Source of the DNA: Pseudomonadota bacterium
GTDB lineage: Bacteria; Pseudomonadota; Gammaproteobacteria; Xanthomonadales; Xanthomonadaceae
Assembly: GCA_023386795.1 (NCBI GenBank)
Contig: JAEWJB010000178.1
Location: 1-64,000 of the forward strand
DNA: 64,000 nucleotides
Reading direction: 5' to 3'
This document shows positions 43,873-54,233 of this stretch, in pieces. How positions within the stretch are numbered: the first letter of the stretch is position 1; each line of letters begins with the position of its first letter. Below the pieces are notes generated by a model. That model was not told the DNA's origin. It worked only from the letters and a program-made list of their open reading frames with translations, and did not search any database. The position numbers and the translations under genes are program-made.

Positions 43873-44226
43873 GGGCGGAGCCGGCCTGTAAGCCGGGTTC
43901 TGTCGTGGACAGTCATTCTTCTAGGCGCCGCGTCGCCGCGGCGCTCAAGCAACCTACCCGGACCCGACGCGGGCCGCGCCATGAGGTCCCTATTTGGTCT
44001 TGCTCCAGGTGGGGTTTGCCGTGCCGGTCCGTTACCGGACTCGCGGTGCGCTCTTACCGCACCATTTCACCCTTACCGGCTCTCCGAAGAGAACGTAGGC
44101 GGTATCTTTCTGTTGCACTTTCCGTCGGCTCGCGCCGCCCAGGCGTTACCTGGCACCTTGCCCTGTGGAGCCCGGACTTTCCTCGGCATCCTTTCGGATG
44201 ACGCGACTGCCTGGCCGACTCCGCCG
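43873..44226 (-). ncRNA. rnpB: RNase P RNA, type A
   Basis: Read on the minus strand, the RNA begins GGCGGAGTCGGCCAGGCAGT and ends ACAGGCCGGCTCCGCC; the ends pair as P1 (GGCGGAG with CTCCGCC). Conserved core parts are GAGGAAAGTCCGGGCTCC, GCAAGGTGCCAGGTAACGCC and GACGGAAAGTGCAACAGAAA. The size of about 354 nt fits type A. It is the catalytic subunit of RNase P, which matures tRNA 5' ends. End positions are good to a few bases. Confidence 0.95.
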
Positions 44227-44262
44227 CGCGCATTGTAGCCGACGCGCCTCGCAGGCGGGCTT

Positions 44263-45018
44263 CTAGAGGTCCAGCCGGGTCTGTCCCAGGAACAGGCCAT
44301 CGGGGCCGAAACGGCGCTCGTGGATCCAACCGCCGCCCTCGTGGTCGACCATCAGGATGGTGCTGGCGCGCGTGCCGTATTCGCGGCCGCGGATGAAGGC
44401 GGCCGAAAGACGACGCTCCAGTTCCAGCCCCACGCCGGTGTCCGGCAGCTCGGCGTCTGGCGCGGTGCGTTCGTCGGCCAATGCGGCCCACAGCGGGTCG
44501 AGCGATTCGTCCACGCCGCCGATCCACTCGCCGAGCACTTGCGTAAGCCGGCGCGTCTTCGGCCACGGCGCGTCCAGCGCCCCGTTGGACATGCCATGCA
44601 CGCCCGGTTCGAGTCCGCGCGCGCCGGCGGGGTGGTTGCCGAGGTAGCGGCAGGCCTGGCCATCGGCCAGCAACAGGTTGAACGGCGGGTAGTCGGCGGC
44701 GCTCGCGGCCAGGTCCAGCGCGAAGGCCGTGGCGTCCTGCGCGCCGGCAAGGTAGTTGGCGATCAGGTGGCCGCGCGAAGGCCCGGAGGTGGTCGCCATC
44801 GGGTCGCGCACGTTGGTGACCACCGCCGCCCGCCCGCCTGGGCCCAGGCCCACCCAGCTGCCGCCGGAGCGCAGATCGCGCCCGGCCATCACCCCGGCTT
44901 GCGGCGGTGGCCAGTGCGAGAGCGCGGCGGTGGGGCGCTCATGGAATTCGTCGCGGTTGCCCGCCAGCACCAGGCGCCAGCGGGGGTGGGTTTTCCAAGC
45001 GATGGCGACTAGGCACAT
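44263..45018 (-). CDS. NRDE/TANGO2 family protein
   Basis: The 251-residue protein opens MCLVAIAWKTHPRWRLVLAGNRDEFHERPT, which is the family signature with NRDE. The Cys at position 2 would be N-terminal after methionine removal, as in Ntn-type hydrolases. Further conserved parts are GGSWVGLGPGGRAAVVTNVRDP, GVHGMSNGALDAPWPKTRR and YGTRASTILMV. The bacterial function is not established; the human relative TANGO2 is linked to lipid and haem metabolism. CACAAT seven bases before the start suggests leaderless expression. Confidence 0.85.
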   Translation of the reverse strand: MCLVAIAWKTHPRWRLVLAGNRDEFHERPTAALSHWPPPQAGVMAGRDLRSGGSWVGLGPGGRAAVVTNVRDPMATTSGPSRGHLIANYLAGAQDATAFALDLAASAADYPPFNLLLADGQACRYLGNHPAGARGLEPGVHGMSNGALDAPWPKTRRLTQVLGEWIGGVDESLDPLWAALADERTAPDAELPDTGVGLELERRLSAAFIRGREYGTRASTILMVDHEGGGWIHERRFGPDGLFLGQTRLDL

Positions 45019-45145
45019 GTGCCGGATTGTGGCCGGTTTGCGCAGTCGGCCGCCATTGGCGGGCCGGGCAACGGCGCGGTCTTAACACCCTCTACACGGG
45101 GCTGAATTTCGGTTCAATCTCAAAATCTGAGACGAAACAGCAACT

Positions 45146-45154
45146 TGTGGATAA
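45146..45154 (-). promoter_or_regulatory. Perfect DnaA box upstream of the dcw cluster
   Basis: TGTGGATAA is the reverse complement of TTATCCACA, the high-affinity DnaA 9-mer. It lies 71 bp before the mra -35 box. In DNA this rich in GC a chance match is unlikely but possible. Confidence 0.6.
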
Positions 45155-45224
45155 GCCTTGAACAAGTCTCTAAACATTGCTGCAAGCCATTGATCCCTCA
45201 CGTGATTTGCCGGTCGGAAAGTTG

Positions 45225-45252
45225 TTGACAACCCTTTGCGCGCTGCTAAGGT
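45225..45252 (+). promoter_or_regulatory. Main mra/dcw promoter
   Basis: A consensus TTGACA (45225-45230), a 16-bp spacer and TAAGGT (45247-45252) form a sigma-70 promoter. The -10 box runs into the first MraZ repeat, so MraZ binding would block it. Confidence 0.75.
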
Positions 45253-45300
45253 GGGCAACGGAGGGAAAACCGGGGTTTTTGTGGTTTTTCGTGGTTCAAT
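45251..45300 (+). promoter_or_regulatory. MraZ operator: five decamer repeats
   Basis: Five back-to-back 10-bp units read GTGGGCAACG, GAGGGAAAAC, CGGGGTTTTT, GTGGTTTTTC and GTGGTTCAAT. All keep G-rich bases at positions 2-4, so the repeats lie one helix turn apart. This is the arrangement of known MraZ boxes (TGGGN every 10 bp). The last two are less canonical. Confidence 0.8.
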
Positions 45301-45333
45301 AACCGCCCGAGTGGGTGCCGAGGGTTTTTCAGC

Positions 45334-45780
45334 GTGTTTCAAGGCGAGACGGCCATCACAGTCGACGACAAGGGGCGCTTGGCGGTTCCCACCGCCTACC
45401 GCGACCTCGTCGCGCGTGACAGCGCCAACCGCCTGGTGCTGACCTACAACCCGTTCGAGGCCGGCTGCCTGTGGCTGTACGCGGAGAAGGAGTGGCAGCG
45501 GGTGCGCGACGACGTGATGTCCAAGCCCAACACCCTGCGCACCGTGCGCGTGCTGCAGCAGAAGCTGGTGGGTTCCTCGGCCGTGCTCGAACTGGACGGC
45601 AATGGCCGCCTGAGCATCCCGGCCAGCCACCGCAACGCGGTGGGCATCGAGAAGAAGGCCGTCCTGCTGGGCATGGGCGACAAGTTTGAACTGTGGAGCG
45701 AGCAGGCACATCGCGCGTTGATCCAGCAGACGTTGTCTGACGGGGATCTGGGCGATGGATTGCTCGACCTCAGGTTGTGA
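45334..45780 (+). CDS. mraZ: Transcriptional regulator MraZ
   Basis: MraZ is an AbrB-like regulator that represses the dcw promoter by binding TGGG repeats. The 148-residue protein has two repeats of the fold: FQGETAITVDDKGRLAVPTAYRD and GSSAVLELDGNGRLSIPASHRNAVG. The start is GTG; there is no strong ribosome-binding site. It is the first gene of the cluster, and its stop overlaps rsmH (GTGA). Confidence 0.96.
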   Translation: MFQGETAITVDDKGRLAVPTAYRDLVARDSANRLVLTYNPFEAGCLWLYAEKEWQRVRDDVMSKPNTLRTVRVLQQKLVGSSAVLELDGNGRLSIPASHRNAVGIEKKAVLLGMGDKFELWSEQAHRALIQQTLSDGDLGDGLLDLRL

Positions 45781-46760
45781 GCCGGGGTGCCCGGATGCGC
45801 CCTGACGCGCAGCCCGGTCACCTCCCGGTGTCGCAGCCGCCGGCGGCGCATCTGCCGGTGCTGTACACGCAGGTGCTGGAAGGCCTGCAGGTGATCGAGG
45901 ACGGAACGTATCTGGATGGCACGTTCGGGCGTGGAGGCCACGCGCGCGGCGTGCTGCAACGACTCGGCCCGGGAGGCCGGCTGCTGGTGATGGACAAGGA
46001 CCCCGAAGCGATCGCCGTGGCCGAACAGTCGTTCGGTGGCGATGCGCGCGTGTCCATCCGTCGTGCCAGCTTCGCCACGCTGGGCCAGTGGGACCAGGCG
46101 CAGGCGCTGGACGGCGTGCTGCTCGATCTCGGGGTGTCCTCTCCGCAGCTGGACGTGGCCGAGCGCGGCTTCTCGTTCGGCAAGGACGGCCCGCTGGACA
46201 TGCGCATGGACCCGGATGCCGGCCAGAGCGCCGCGCAGTGGCTGGCCAGCGCGGAGGAGCGCGAGATCGCCGACGTGCTGTGGACCTATGGCGAAGAGCG
46301 CCAGAGCCGCCGCATCGCGCGCGCCATCGTGCAGCGCCGTGCCGAGCAGCCGCTGCTGCGCACCGCGCAGCTGGCCGACCTGATCGCCTCGGTGATGCCG
46401 CGCGGCAAGGACAAGATCCACCCGGCCACGCGCAGCTTCCAGGCCATCCGCATCCACATCAACCGCGAGCTGGCCGACCTGGAAGCCGGCCTGGATGCGG
46501 CGCTGGCCCGGCTCAAGCCCGGTGGCCGGCTGGCGGTGATCAGCTTCCATTCGCTGGAAGACCGCATCGTCAAGCAGTTCATCAACCGCCACGCCAAGGC
46601 ACCGCCGGCCAACCGCCGCCTGCCCGAGGCGCAGGCGTTCACGCCGACGCTGCTGGCCATCGGCGGGGCGATCCGCGCCGAGGACGACGAACTGGCCGCC
46701 AACCCGCGCGCCCGCAGCGCCGTGTTGCGCGTGGCCGAGAAGCTGGCGGTGAGCGCATGA
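45777..46760 (+). CDS. rsmH: 16S rRNA (cytosine1402-N4)-methyltransferase RsmH
   Basis: RsmH methylates N4 of C1402, the same nucleotide whose ribose is methylated by RsmI, also in this window. The 327-residue protein shows HLPVLYTQVLEGL, DGTFGRGGHA (SAM site), VMDKDPEAI, VLLDLGVSSPQLD, RGFSFGKDGPLDMRM, and SFHSLEDRIVKQF. The start is GTG overlapping mraZ; ATG 45795 is an alternative. It ends with an ATGA overlap on ftsL. Confidence 0.96.
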   Translation: MSRGARMRPDAQPGHLPVSQPPAAHLPVLYTQVLEGLQVIEDGTYLDGTFGRGGHARGVLQRLGPGGRLLVMDKDPEAIAVAEQSFGGDARVSIRRASFATLGQWDQAQALDGVLLDLGVSSPQLDVAERGFSFGKDGPLDMRMDPDAGQSAAQWLASAEEREIADVLWTYGEERQSRRIARAIVQRRAEQPLLRTAQLADLIASVMPRGKDKIHPATRSFQAIRIHINRELADLEAGLDAALARLKPGGRLAVISFHSLEDRIVKQFINRHAKAPPANRRLPEAQAFTPTLLAIGGAIRAEDDELAANPRARSAVLRVAEKLAVSA

Positions 46761-47020
46761 GTCGCCTGCTGCTCATCGTGCTGCTGGCCTGCACCGTGGC
46801 CTCGGGCATCGGCGTGGTCTACATGCGCCACATGCACCGCAAGCTGTTCGTGGAGCTGACCCGCCTGCAGAAGACCCGCGACGACCTGGACATCGAGTTC
46901 GGCCGCTTGCAGCTGGAACAGGCCACCTGGGCCGAGAGCAACCGCGTGGACCAGATCGCGCGCGAGCGCCTGGGCATGAAGTTCCCGGAAACCGCCGACA
47001 TCGTGGTGGTGCGGCCATGA
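46757..47020 (+). CDS. ftsL: Cell division protein FtsL
   Basis: FtsL is a small bitopic divisome protein that forms a complex with FtsB and FtsQ. The 87-residue sequence has one membrane helix at the very N-terminus (LLLIVLLACTVASGIGVVYM) and a periplasmic leucine-zipper-like coil (LFVELTRLQKTRDDLDIEFGRLQLEQATW) and ends with the conserved ARERLGMKFPETADIVVV. A longer open frame upstream belongs to the shadow of rsmH. The ATGA overlap with rsmH fixes the start. Confidence 0.93.
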   Translation: MSRLLLIVLLACTVASGIGVVYMRHMHRKLFVELTRLQKTRDDLDIEFGRLQLEQATWAESNRVDQIARERLGMKFPETADIVVVRP

Positions 47021-47091
47021 AAAAACGTCAGGACGGACGTTTTTCACAGCGAAGCCGCCCGAAGGGTGGCGCCCAGGGATGTGCGCCATGA
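47017..47091 (+). CDS. Bridging micro-ORF 1 between ftsL and ftsI
   Basis: This 24-codon frame starts on an ATG that overlaps the ftsL stop (ATGA) and ends on a TGA that overlaps the ftsI ATG (ATGA). The peptide begins MKKRQDGRFS and is very basic. It fills the whole gap. A hairpin lies inside. It may not be a functional peptide; it may only carry ribosomes across. It is one of three such bridges in the dcw cluster. Confidence 0.4.
   Translation: MKKRQDGRFSQRSRPKGGAQGCAP
47021..47044 (+). terminator. Terminator-like hairpin between ftsL and ftsI
   Basis: AAAAACGTC and GACGTTTTT form a 9-bp stem around AGGACG. The four GC pairs followed by T5 look like a weak intrinsic terminator and could act as an attenuator in the cluster. 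Translation of the bridging ORF would disrupt it. Confidence 0.45.
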
Positions 47092-48949
47092 AGCCGACCC
47101 GTTCGCGCATGCGCACCAGCTTCAACCTGCGTGGCCGCCTGATGCTGGTCGGTACCACGCTGGCGCTGTGCTCGGTCACGCTGATCGGCCGCGCCGCCTA
47201 CGTGCAGCTGATCAACAGCGATTTCTACCAGCGCCAGGGCGAGGCGCGTTACCTGCGCGAGCTCCCCATCGCCGTCTCGCGCGGCATGATCACCGACCGC
47301 AACGGCGAGCCGCTGGCGGTGTCCACGCCGGTGGAATCGATCTGGGTCAACCCGCAGGAGCTGCTGCGCAACCCGGACCGCATCCCGGAGCTGGCCAAGG
47401 CCTTGCAGATGCCGCAGGACGAGCTGAGCTCGCGCCTGTCGCAGAAGGCGGACAAGGAATTCATGTACCTCAAGCGCCGGATCAATCCCGACCGCGCGCA
47501 CGAGATCGTCGCGCTGAAGATCCCCGGCGTGTTTTCCCAGCGCGAGTTCCGCCGCTTCTACCCGCAGGGCGAAGCGATGGCCCACGTGTTGGGGTTCACC
47601 AACATCGACGACCGCGGCCAGGAAGGCCTGGAACTGGCATTCGACCAGTGGCTGCGCGGCAAGCCGGGCAGCAAGCGCGTGGTGCGCGATGCGCGCGGCG
47701 CGATCGTGGAAAGCGTGGACCTGGTCAAGCCGGCCGAGCCGGGCCAGGACCTGACGCTGAGCATCGACCGCCGCATCCAGTTCCTGGCCTACAAGGAGCT
47801 GCGCAACGCGCTGGTGGAGAACAAGGCTGCCGGCGGGTCGATCGTGGTGATGGACGTGGCCACCGGCGAAGTACTGGCCATGGTCAACCTGCCGACCTAC
47901 AACCCCAACGCGGTGACCGGCATCAACCCGGCGGCGCGCCGCAACCGCGCGGTGACCGACCTGGTCGAGCCGGGCTCGACGATGAAGCCGCTGACCATCG
48001 CCACCGCGCTGCAGGCCGGCGTGGTCACGCCGAACACCACCATCGATACCAATCCCGGCTACATGGCCGTGGGCCGCTTCACCATCAAGGACGTGCCGCG
48101 CAACAACGGCGTGCTCAACGTCACCGGCGTGATCACCCGCAGCTCGAACATCGGTGCGGCCAAGATCGCCGCCAAGCTGCCGGACGAGACCTTCTACCAG
48201 ACGGTGCACAACTTCGGTTACGGCAGTGCCCCGCACAGCGGCTTCCCGGGCGAGGCGGCGGGCCTGTTGCCGTCGCCGGCGCGCTGGAGCGGCTCGTCCA
48301 AGACCACCATGTCCTACGGCTATGGTCTGAATGTCACGCCGTTGCAGATCGCCCAGGCGTATTCGGCGCTGGGCAATGGCGGCAAGCTGATCCCGCCGAC
48401 CTTCGTGAAGGGCCAGCGCAACGAATCGCGCCAGGTCGTCAGTCCGGAAGTGGCGCATACCGTCATTGGCATGATGGAAACGGTGGTCACCCAGGGCGGC
48501 GCGAAGGATGCGGCGATCCTCGGCTACCACGTCGCCGGCAAGACCGGCACGGCGCGCAAGAACGGGCCCAACGGCTACGAGCGCGGCCATTACAACGCGT
48601 TGTTCGCCGGCCTGGTGCCGGCGACGCGCCCGCGCTTTGCCACGGTGATCGTCATCAACGACCCGCAGGCCGGCAAGTACTACGGTGGCCTGGTCTCCGC
48701 GCCGGTGTTCCACCGCGTGATGGAAGGCGCGCTGCGCCTGGCCGACGTGCCGCCGGACGATATCCAGTCCTGGCTGGCCGCGCAGGCCGCCGGCAAGTCG
48801 GGCGGCGCGCAGCCCAAGGCGGCGCCGCCCGTAGCCGCTCCGGCCATCGATACCGATGGCGACGGCACAATGCCCACCGCGGCCGACGAAGTGGATGCCG
48901 GCATTCCCACCGCCAGCGCCACCACCGCCCCGCTGCAGGAGGCCCGCCA

Positions 48950-48953
<4 letters not shown>
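47088..48953 (+). CDS. ftsI: Peptidoglycan transpeptidase FtsI (PBP3)
   Basis: FtsI is the septal transpeptidase that works with FtsW. The protein has 621 residues from this start: one N-terminal membrane helix (LMLVGTTLALCSVTLIGRAAYVQLI), a pedestal domain (RGMITDRNGEPLAVSTPVESIW) and the penicillin-binding domain with STMK (active Ser297), SSN (RSSNIGAAK) and KTGT. The ATG at 47088 overlaps the bridging ORF and has AGGGA about eight bases upstream; ATG 47079 would add three residues. The C-terminus is a Pro/Ala-rich tail of unknown role. Confidence 0.95.
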
Positions 48954-50424
<1,471 letters not shown>

Positions 50425-50428
<4 letters not shown>

Positions 50429-51831
50429 AGCACACCCCGCTATCGCTGATCGCGCACTGGGCCAGCGGCGAGCTGCACGGCGACGACGTGATGATCGACG
50501 CCGTCAGCAACGACACGCGCACGCTGGCCACCGGCAGCCTGTACGTCGCCTTGCGCGGCGAGCGTTTCGATGGCCACGACTTCGCCGGCGATGCGCTGAT
50601 GCGCGGCGCCAGTGGCCTGCTGGTCGAGCGGCTGATGCCGGAGATCGAGCTGCCGCAGGTGCTGGTCGCCGATGCCGAACTGGCGCTGGCACGCGTGGCC
50701 GCGGGCATGCAGCGCGGCCGCAACACCAAGGTGTTCGCGATCACCGGTTCCAACGGCAAGACCAGCGTGAAGTCGCTGCTGCTGGCGATCCTGCAGCACG
50801 TGCAGATGGTCGATGGCCTGCGCGTGTACGCCACGCCGGGCAACCGCAACAACGAGATCGGCCTGCCGCTGGCGGTGATCGCCGCCCCGGACGATGCCGA
50901 CTTCGCCGTCTACGAGATGGGCGCCGGCAAGCCGGGCGACATCGCCTACCTGACCGACATCGCCCGCCCCGACTACGCGCTGGTCAACAACATTGCCCCG
51001 GCGCACCTGGAACGCATGGGCAGCCTGCTGGGCGTGGCCACCACCAAGGGCGCGATCTACAGCGCGCTGCCGGGCGACGGCGTGGCGGTCATCAATGCCG
51101 ATGACGCTTTCGGGCTGTGGTTCGAGCAGGCGCTGGTGCAGCCGGCCCGCACCGGCCGCCGCGTGCTGCGCTTCGGCCTGGAGGCCAGCGCCGACGTGCG
51201 CGCCGCGAAGATCCAGATGAGCCCGCAGGTGTCGACCTTCACCCTCATCGCCCCGCGGGGCGAGGTGGCGGTGAGCCTGCACCTGCCGGGCCGCCACAAC
51301 ATCCGCAACGCGTTGGCTGCTGCGTCCCTGGCGCTGGCCGCGGGCATCGGCCTGGACCGCATCGCCGAGGGCCTGGCGCAGGCGCGCCCGGTCGCCGGCC
51401 GCCAGATCGCCCACGTGCTGCCCGGCGGCGCGGTGCTGATCGACGACAGCTACAACGCCAACCCCGGTTCGCTGGACGCTGCCATCGATGCGCTGGCCGG
51501 TCCGGGCGAGGGTTGGCTGGTGCTGGGCGACATGCGCGAACTCGGCCCGGAAGGCGCCGCGCTGCATGCCGCCGCTGGCCGCCGCGCCCGCGACGCGAAG
51601 CTGGCGCGCCTGTATGCGCTGGGCGAGCTGAGCGCGCATGCCGCGCAGGCGTTCGGCGAACGGGGCCGCGTGTTCGCCAGCCACGCCGAACTGGCCGCCG
51701 CGCTGGAAGCGGATATCCGCAATGCAACGACGCCGCTGCGCGTGCTCGTCAAGGGCTCGCGCGGCAGCGCCATGGACAAGATCGTGACCGCGCTGCTCGC
51801 GCATGGGGAGGAAGCACCGAATGCTGCTTGA
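50425..51831 (+). CDS. murF: UDP-MurNAc-tripeptide:D-Ala-D-Ala ligase MurF
   Basis: MurF adds the D-Ala-D-Ala dipeptide to complete the cytoplasmic precursor. The 468-residue protein has DSN-type substrate binding (IDAVSNDTRTLATGSLYVALRGERFDGHDF), ITGSNGKTSVKSLL, TPGNRNNEIGLPLAVI, NIAPAHLERMGSL and DDSYNANPGSLDAAIDAL. It starts with ATGA overlap on murE and runs 11 bp into mraY. Confidence 0.96.
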
Positions 51832-52906
51832 GCTGGCCCGTTGGCTACAGCAACTGGAGAGCCTGTTCGGGCTGTTCGGCTACCTGACGTTCCGCGGCAT
51901 TCTGGCCGCGTTGACCGCGCTGTTCCTGTCGCTGTGGATGGGCCCGGCGGTGATCCGCAAGCTCGCCCAGTTTAAGGGCGGCCAGCCGATCCGCCAGGAC
52001 GGCCCGCAGACCCACTTCTCCAAGGCCGGCACGCCGACCATGGGCGGTTCGCTGATCCTGCTCGCCGTCACCCTCTCGGTGCTGCTGTGGGGCGACCTGC
52101 GCAACCGCTACGTGTGGCTCGTGCTGGCGGTGATGGTGTGCTTCGGCGCGATCGGCTGGTACGACGACTGGATCAAGATCGTGCGCCGCGACCCGAACGG
52201 ACTGAAGTCGCGCTGGAAGTACCTGCTGCAGTCGATCTTCGGCCTGGCCGCCGGCCTGTTCCTGCTCTACACCGCCAAGGTGCCGGCCGAGCTGACCTTC
52301 TACATCCCGATGTTCAAGGCGGTGGCGCTGCCACTGGCCGGCATCAGCTTCGTGGTGATCGCCTATTTCTGGATCGTGGGCTTCTCCAACGCGGTGAACC
52401 TCACCGACGGCCTGGACGGCCTGGCGATCATGCCGACCGTGCTGGTGGCCTGCGCGCTGGGCGTGTTCGCCTATGCCTCGGGCAACGTGGTGTTCTCCGA
52501 ATATCTGAAAATCCCGTCGATTCCCGGCGCGGGCGAACTGGTGATCATCTGCGCGGCCATCGCCGGCGCCGGCCTGGGCTTTTTGTGGTTCAACACCTAC
52601 CCGGCGATGGTGTTCATGGGCGACATCGGCGCCCTGGCGCTGGGCGCGGTGCTGGGCACCATCGCGGTGATCGTGCGCCAGGAACTGGTGCTGGTGGTGA
52701 TGGGCGGCGTGTTCGTCATCGAGACGCTCTCGGTGATGATCCAGGTTGCCAGCTTCAAGCTCACCGGCAAGCGCGTGTTCCGCATGGCGCCGATCCACCA
52801 CCACTTCGAGCTCAAGGGCTGGCCGGAGCCGCGCGTGATCGTGCGCTTCTGGATCATCTCCGTCGTGCTCGTGCTGATCGGCCTGGCCACGTTGAAGGTG
52901 CGCTGA
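51821..52906 (+). CDS. mraY: Phospho-MurNAc-pentapeptide translocase MraY
   Basis: MraY transfers phospho-MurNAc-pentapeptide to undecaprenyl phosphate, making lipid I on the inner membrane. The 361-residue protein has about ten membrane helices and the family motifs GPQTHFSKAGTPTMGG, GWYDDWIKIVRRDPNGLKSRWKY, NAVNLTDGLDGLAI and MGDIGALALGAVLG, and a C-terminal HHHFELKGWPEPRV. ATG 51821 follows GGGGAGGAAG and overlaps the end of murF. ftsW follows 1 bp after the stop. Confidence 0.96.
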   Translation: MLLELARWLQQLESLFGLFGYLTFRGILAALTALFLSLWMGPAVIRKLAQFKGGQPIRQDGPQTHFSKAGTPTMGGSLILLAVTLSVLLWGDLRNRYVWLVLAVMVCFGAIGWYDDWIKIVRRDPNGLKSRWKYLLQSIFGLAAGLFLLYTAKVPAELTFYIPMFKAVALPLAGISFVVIAYFWIVGFSNAVNLTDGLDGLAIMPTVLVACALGVFAYASGNVVFSEYLKIPSIPGAGELVIICAAIAGAGLGFLWFNTYPAMVFMGDIGALALGAVLGTIAVIVRQELVLVVMGGVFVIETLSVMIQVASFKLTGKRVFRMAPIHHHFELKGWPEPRVIVRFWIISVVLVLIGLATLKVR

Positions 52907-52907
52907 G

Positions 52908-54233
52908 ATGAACGACCTGTCCCGCCAAGCGACCCGCCTGGAAGCGATCGGAGGCCGCTACGATCCGTGGCTGCTCGGCGCCGCCGTGGCGCTGGCCTCG
53001 CTGGGCGTGGTCATGGTCGCCTCCAGCTCGATCGAACTGGAAGCCAGCCCGTTCTACTACCTCACCCGCCACCTGCTGTTCCTGGGCGTGGGCGTGGGCC
53101 TGGCGTTCTGGGCGATGCGCACCGAGCTGAAGAACATCGAGCAGCACAACCAGTGGCTGCTGCTGGCCTGCTTCGGCCTGCTGCTGGTGGTGTTCATTCC
53201 CGGCGTGGGCAGCACCGTGAACGGTGCGCGGCGCTGGATCAACCTGGGCGTCTCGCGCTTCCAGACCGTGGAAGCGGTGAAGGTGCTCTACATCATCTGG
53301 CTGGCCAGCTACCTGGTGCGCTTCCGCGACGAGGTCAACGCGACCTGGCAGGCGATGCTCAAGCCGGTGTTCGTGGTAGGCCTGCTGGTCGGCCTGCTGC
53401 TGATGCAGCCGGACTTCGGCTCCTCGATGCTGCTGCTGAGCGTGACCGCCTGCATGCTGGTGCTCGGCGGCGCGCAGATCAAGCGCATCATCCTGCCGAT
53501 CCTGCTGCTGTTGCCGGCGCTGGTGGCGCTGGTGATCCTCGAGCCGTACCGCATGCGCCGCGTGACCTCCTTCATGGACCCGTGGGCGGACCAGCTCGGC
53601 TCGGGCTACCAGCTCTCCAACGCGCTGATGGCCATCGGCCGCGGCGAGTGGTTCGGCGTGGGCCTGGGCGGCTCGGTGCAGAAGCTCAACTACCTGCCCG
53701 AATCGCACACCGACTTCATCTTCTCGGTGATCGCCGAGGAGCTGGGCTTCGTCGGCGTGTGCATGGTGGTGGCACTGTACGCGCTGCTGGTCGGCCGCGC
53801 GTTCTGGCTGGGCATGCGCTGCATCGAGATGAAGCGCCATTTTTCCGGCTACATCGCCTTCGGCATCGGCCTGTGGATCGCGATGCAGAGCTTCGTGTCC
53901 ATCGGCGTGAACCTGGGCATCCTGCCGACCAAGGGCCTGACCCTGCCGCTGATCTCCTCCGGCGGTTCGTCCGTGCTGATGACCTGCGTGGCGATGGGCG
54001 TGCTGTTGCGCGTCTCCTACGAGACCGATCGCGCCGAACGCCTGCGCAGCAAGCTCGCGCCAGGTGCGCAGGGCGCCGCCGCGCCGGAAGCTGCCGAGGG
54101 CGCGCCTGCTCCGGCTGCCGCGCCGGCGCGTCCGGCCGCGCCGACGGCCAGCGAGATCGCCGCCGCGGCACAGCTGCGCGGCACCAGCCGCATGCAGCCG
54201 CGCGTCGAACCGACCTTCGGGAGGATCGCGTGA
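52908..54233 (+). CDS. ftsW: Septal peptidoglycan polymerase FtsW (SEDS family)
   Basis: FtsW is the glycosyltransferase that builds septal glycan strands with FtsI. The 441-residue protein has about ten membrane helices and the SEDS segments NGARRWINLG, LLLMQPDFGSSMLL, YQLSNALMAIGRGEWFGVGLGGSVQKLNYLPESHTDFIFSVIAEELG and LGILPTKGLTLPLISSGGSS. The last 80 residues are an Ala/Pro-rich cytoplasmic tail, longer than in E. coli. It overlaps murG (GTGA). Confidence 0.95.
   Translation: MNDLSRQATRLEAIGGRYDPWLLGAAVALASLGVVMVASSSIELEASPFYYLTRHLLFLGVGVGLAFWAMRTELKNIEQHNQWLLLACFGLLLVVFIPGVGSTVNGARRWINLGVSRFQTVEAVKVLYIIWLASYLVRFRDEVNATWQAMLKPVFVVGLLVGLLLMQPDFGSSMLLLSVTACMLVLGGAQIKRIILPILLLLPALVALVILEPYRMRRVTSFMDPWADQLGSGYQLSNALMAIGRGEWFGVGLGGSVQKLNYLPESHTDFIFSVIAEELGFVGVCMVVALYALLVGRAFWLGMRCIEMKRHFSGYIAFGIGLWIAMQSFVSIGVNLGILPTKGLTLPLISSGGSSVLMTCVAMGVLLRVSYETDRAERLRSKLAPGAQGAAAPEAAEGAPAPAAAPARPAAPTASEIAAAAQLRGTSRMQPRVEPTFGRIA

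Larger units (their letters stand above)
45019..45333. other. Intergenic control region between the NRDE gene and mraZ
   Basis: This 315-bp stretch is clearly more AT-rich than its surroundings and has no gene. It holds the promoter of the minus-strand NRDE gene (45019-45031), a perfect DnaA box, the mra promoter and the MraZ boxes, each given separately. The 45060-45140 part shows no further recognisable element. Confidence 0.7.

Noticed and set aside
43863..44262. Short open frames on both strands between rsmI and the NRDE gene
   Set aside because: The segment is RNase P RNA on the minus strand; its conserved core and P1 pairing explain the sequence.
47079..47087. ATG 47079 as the ftsI start
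   Set aside because: AGGGA is at a proper distance for ATG 47088, and only that start overlaps the bridging ORF stop. The three-residue difference cannot be settled from sequence alone.
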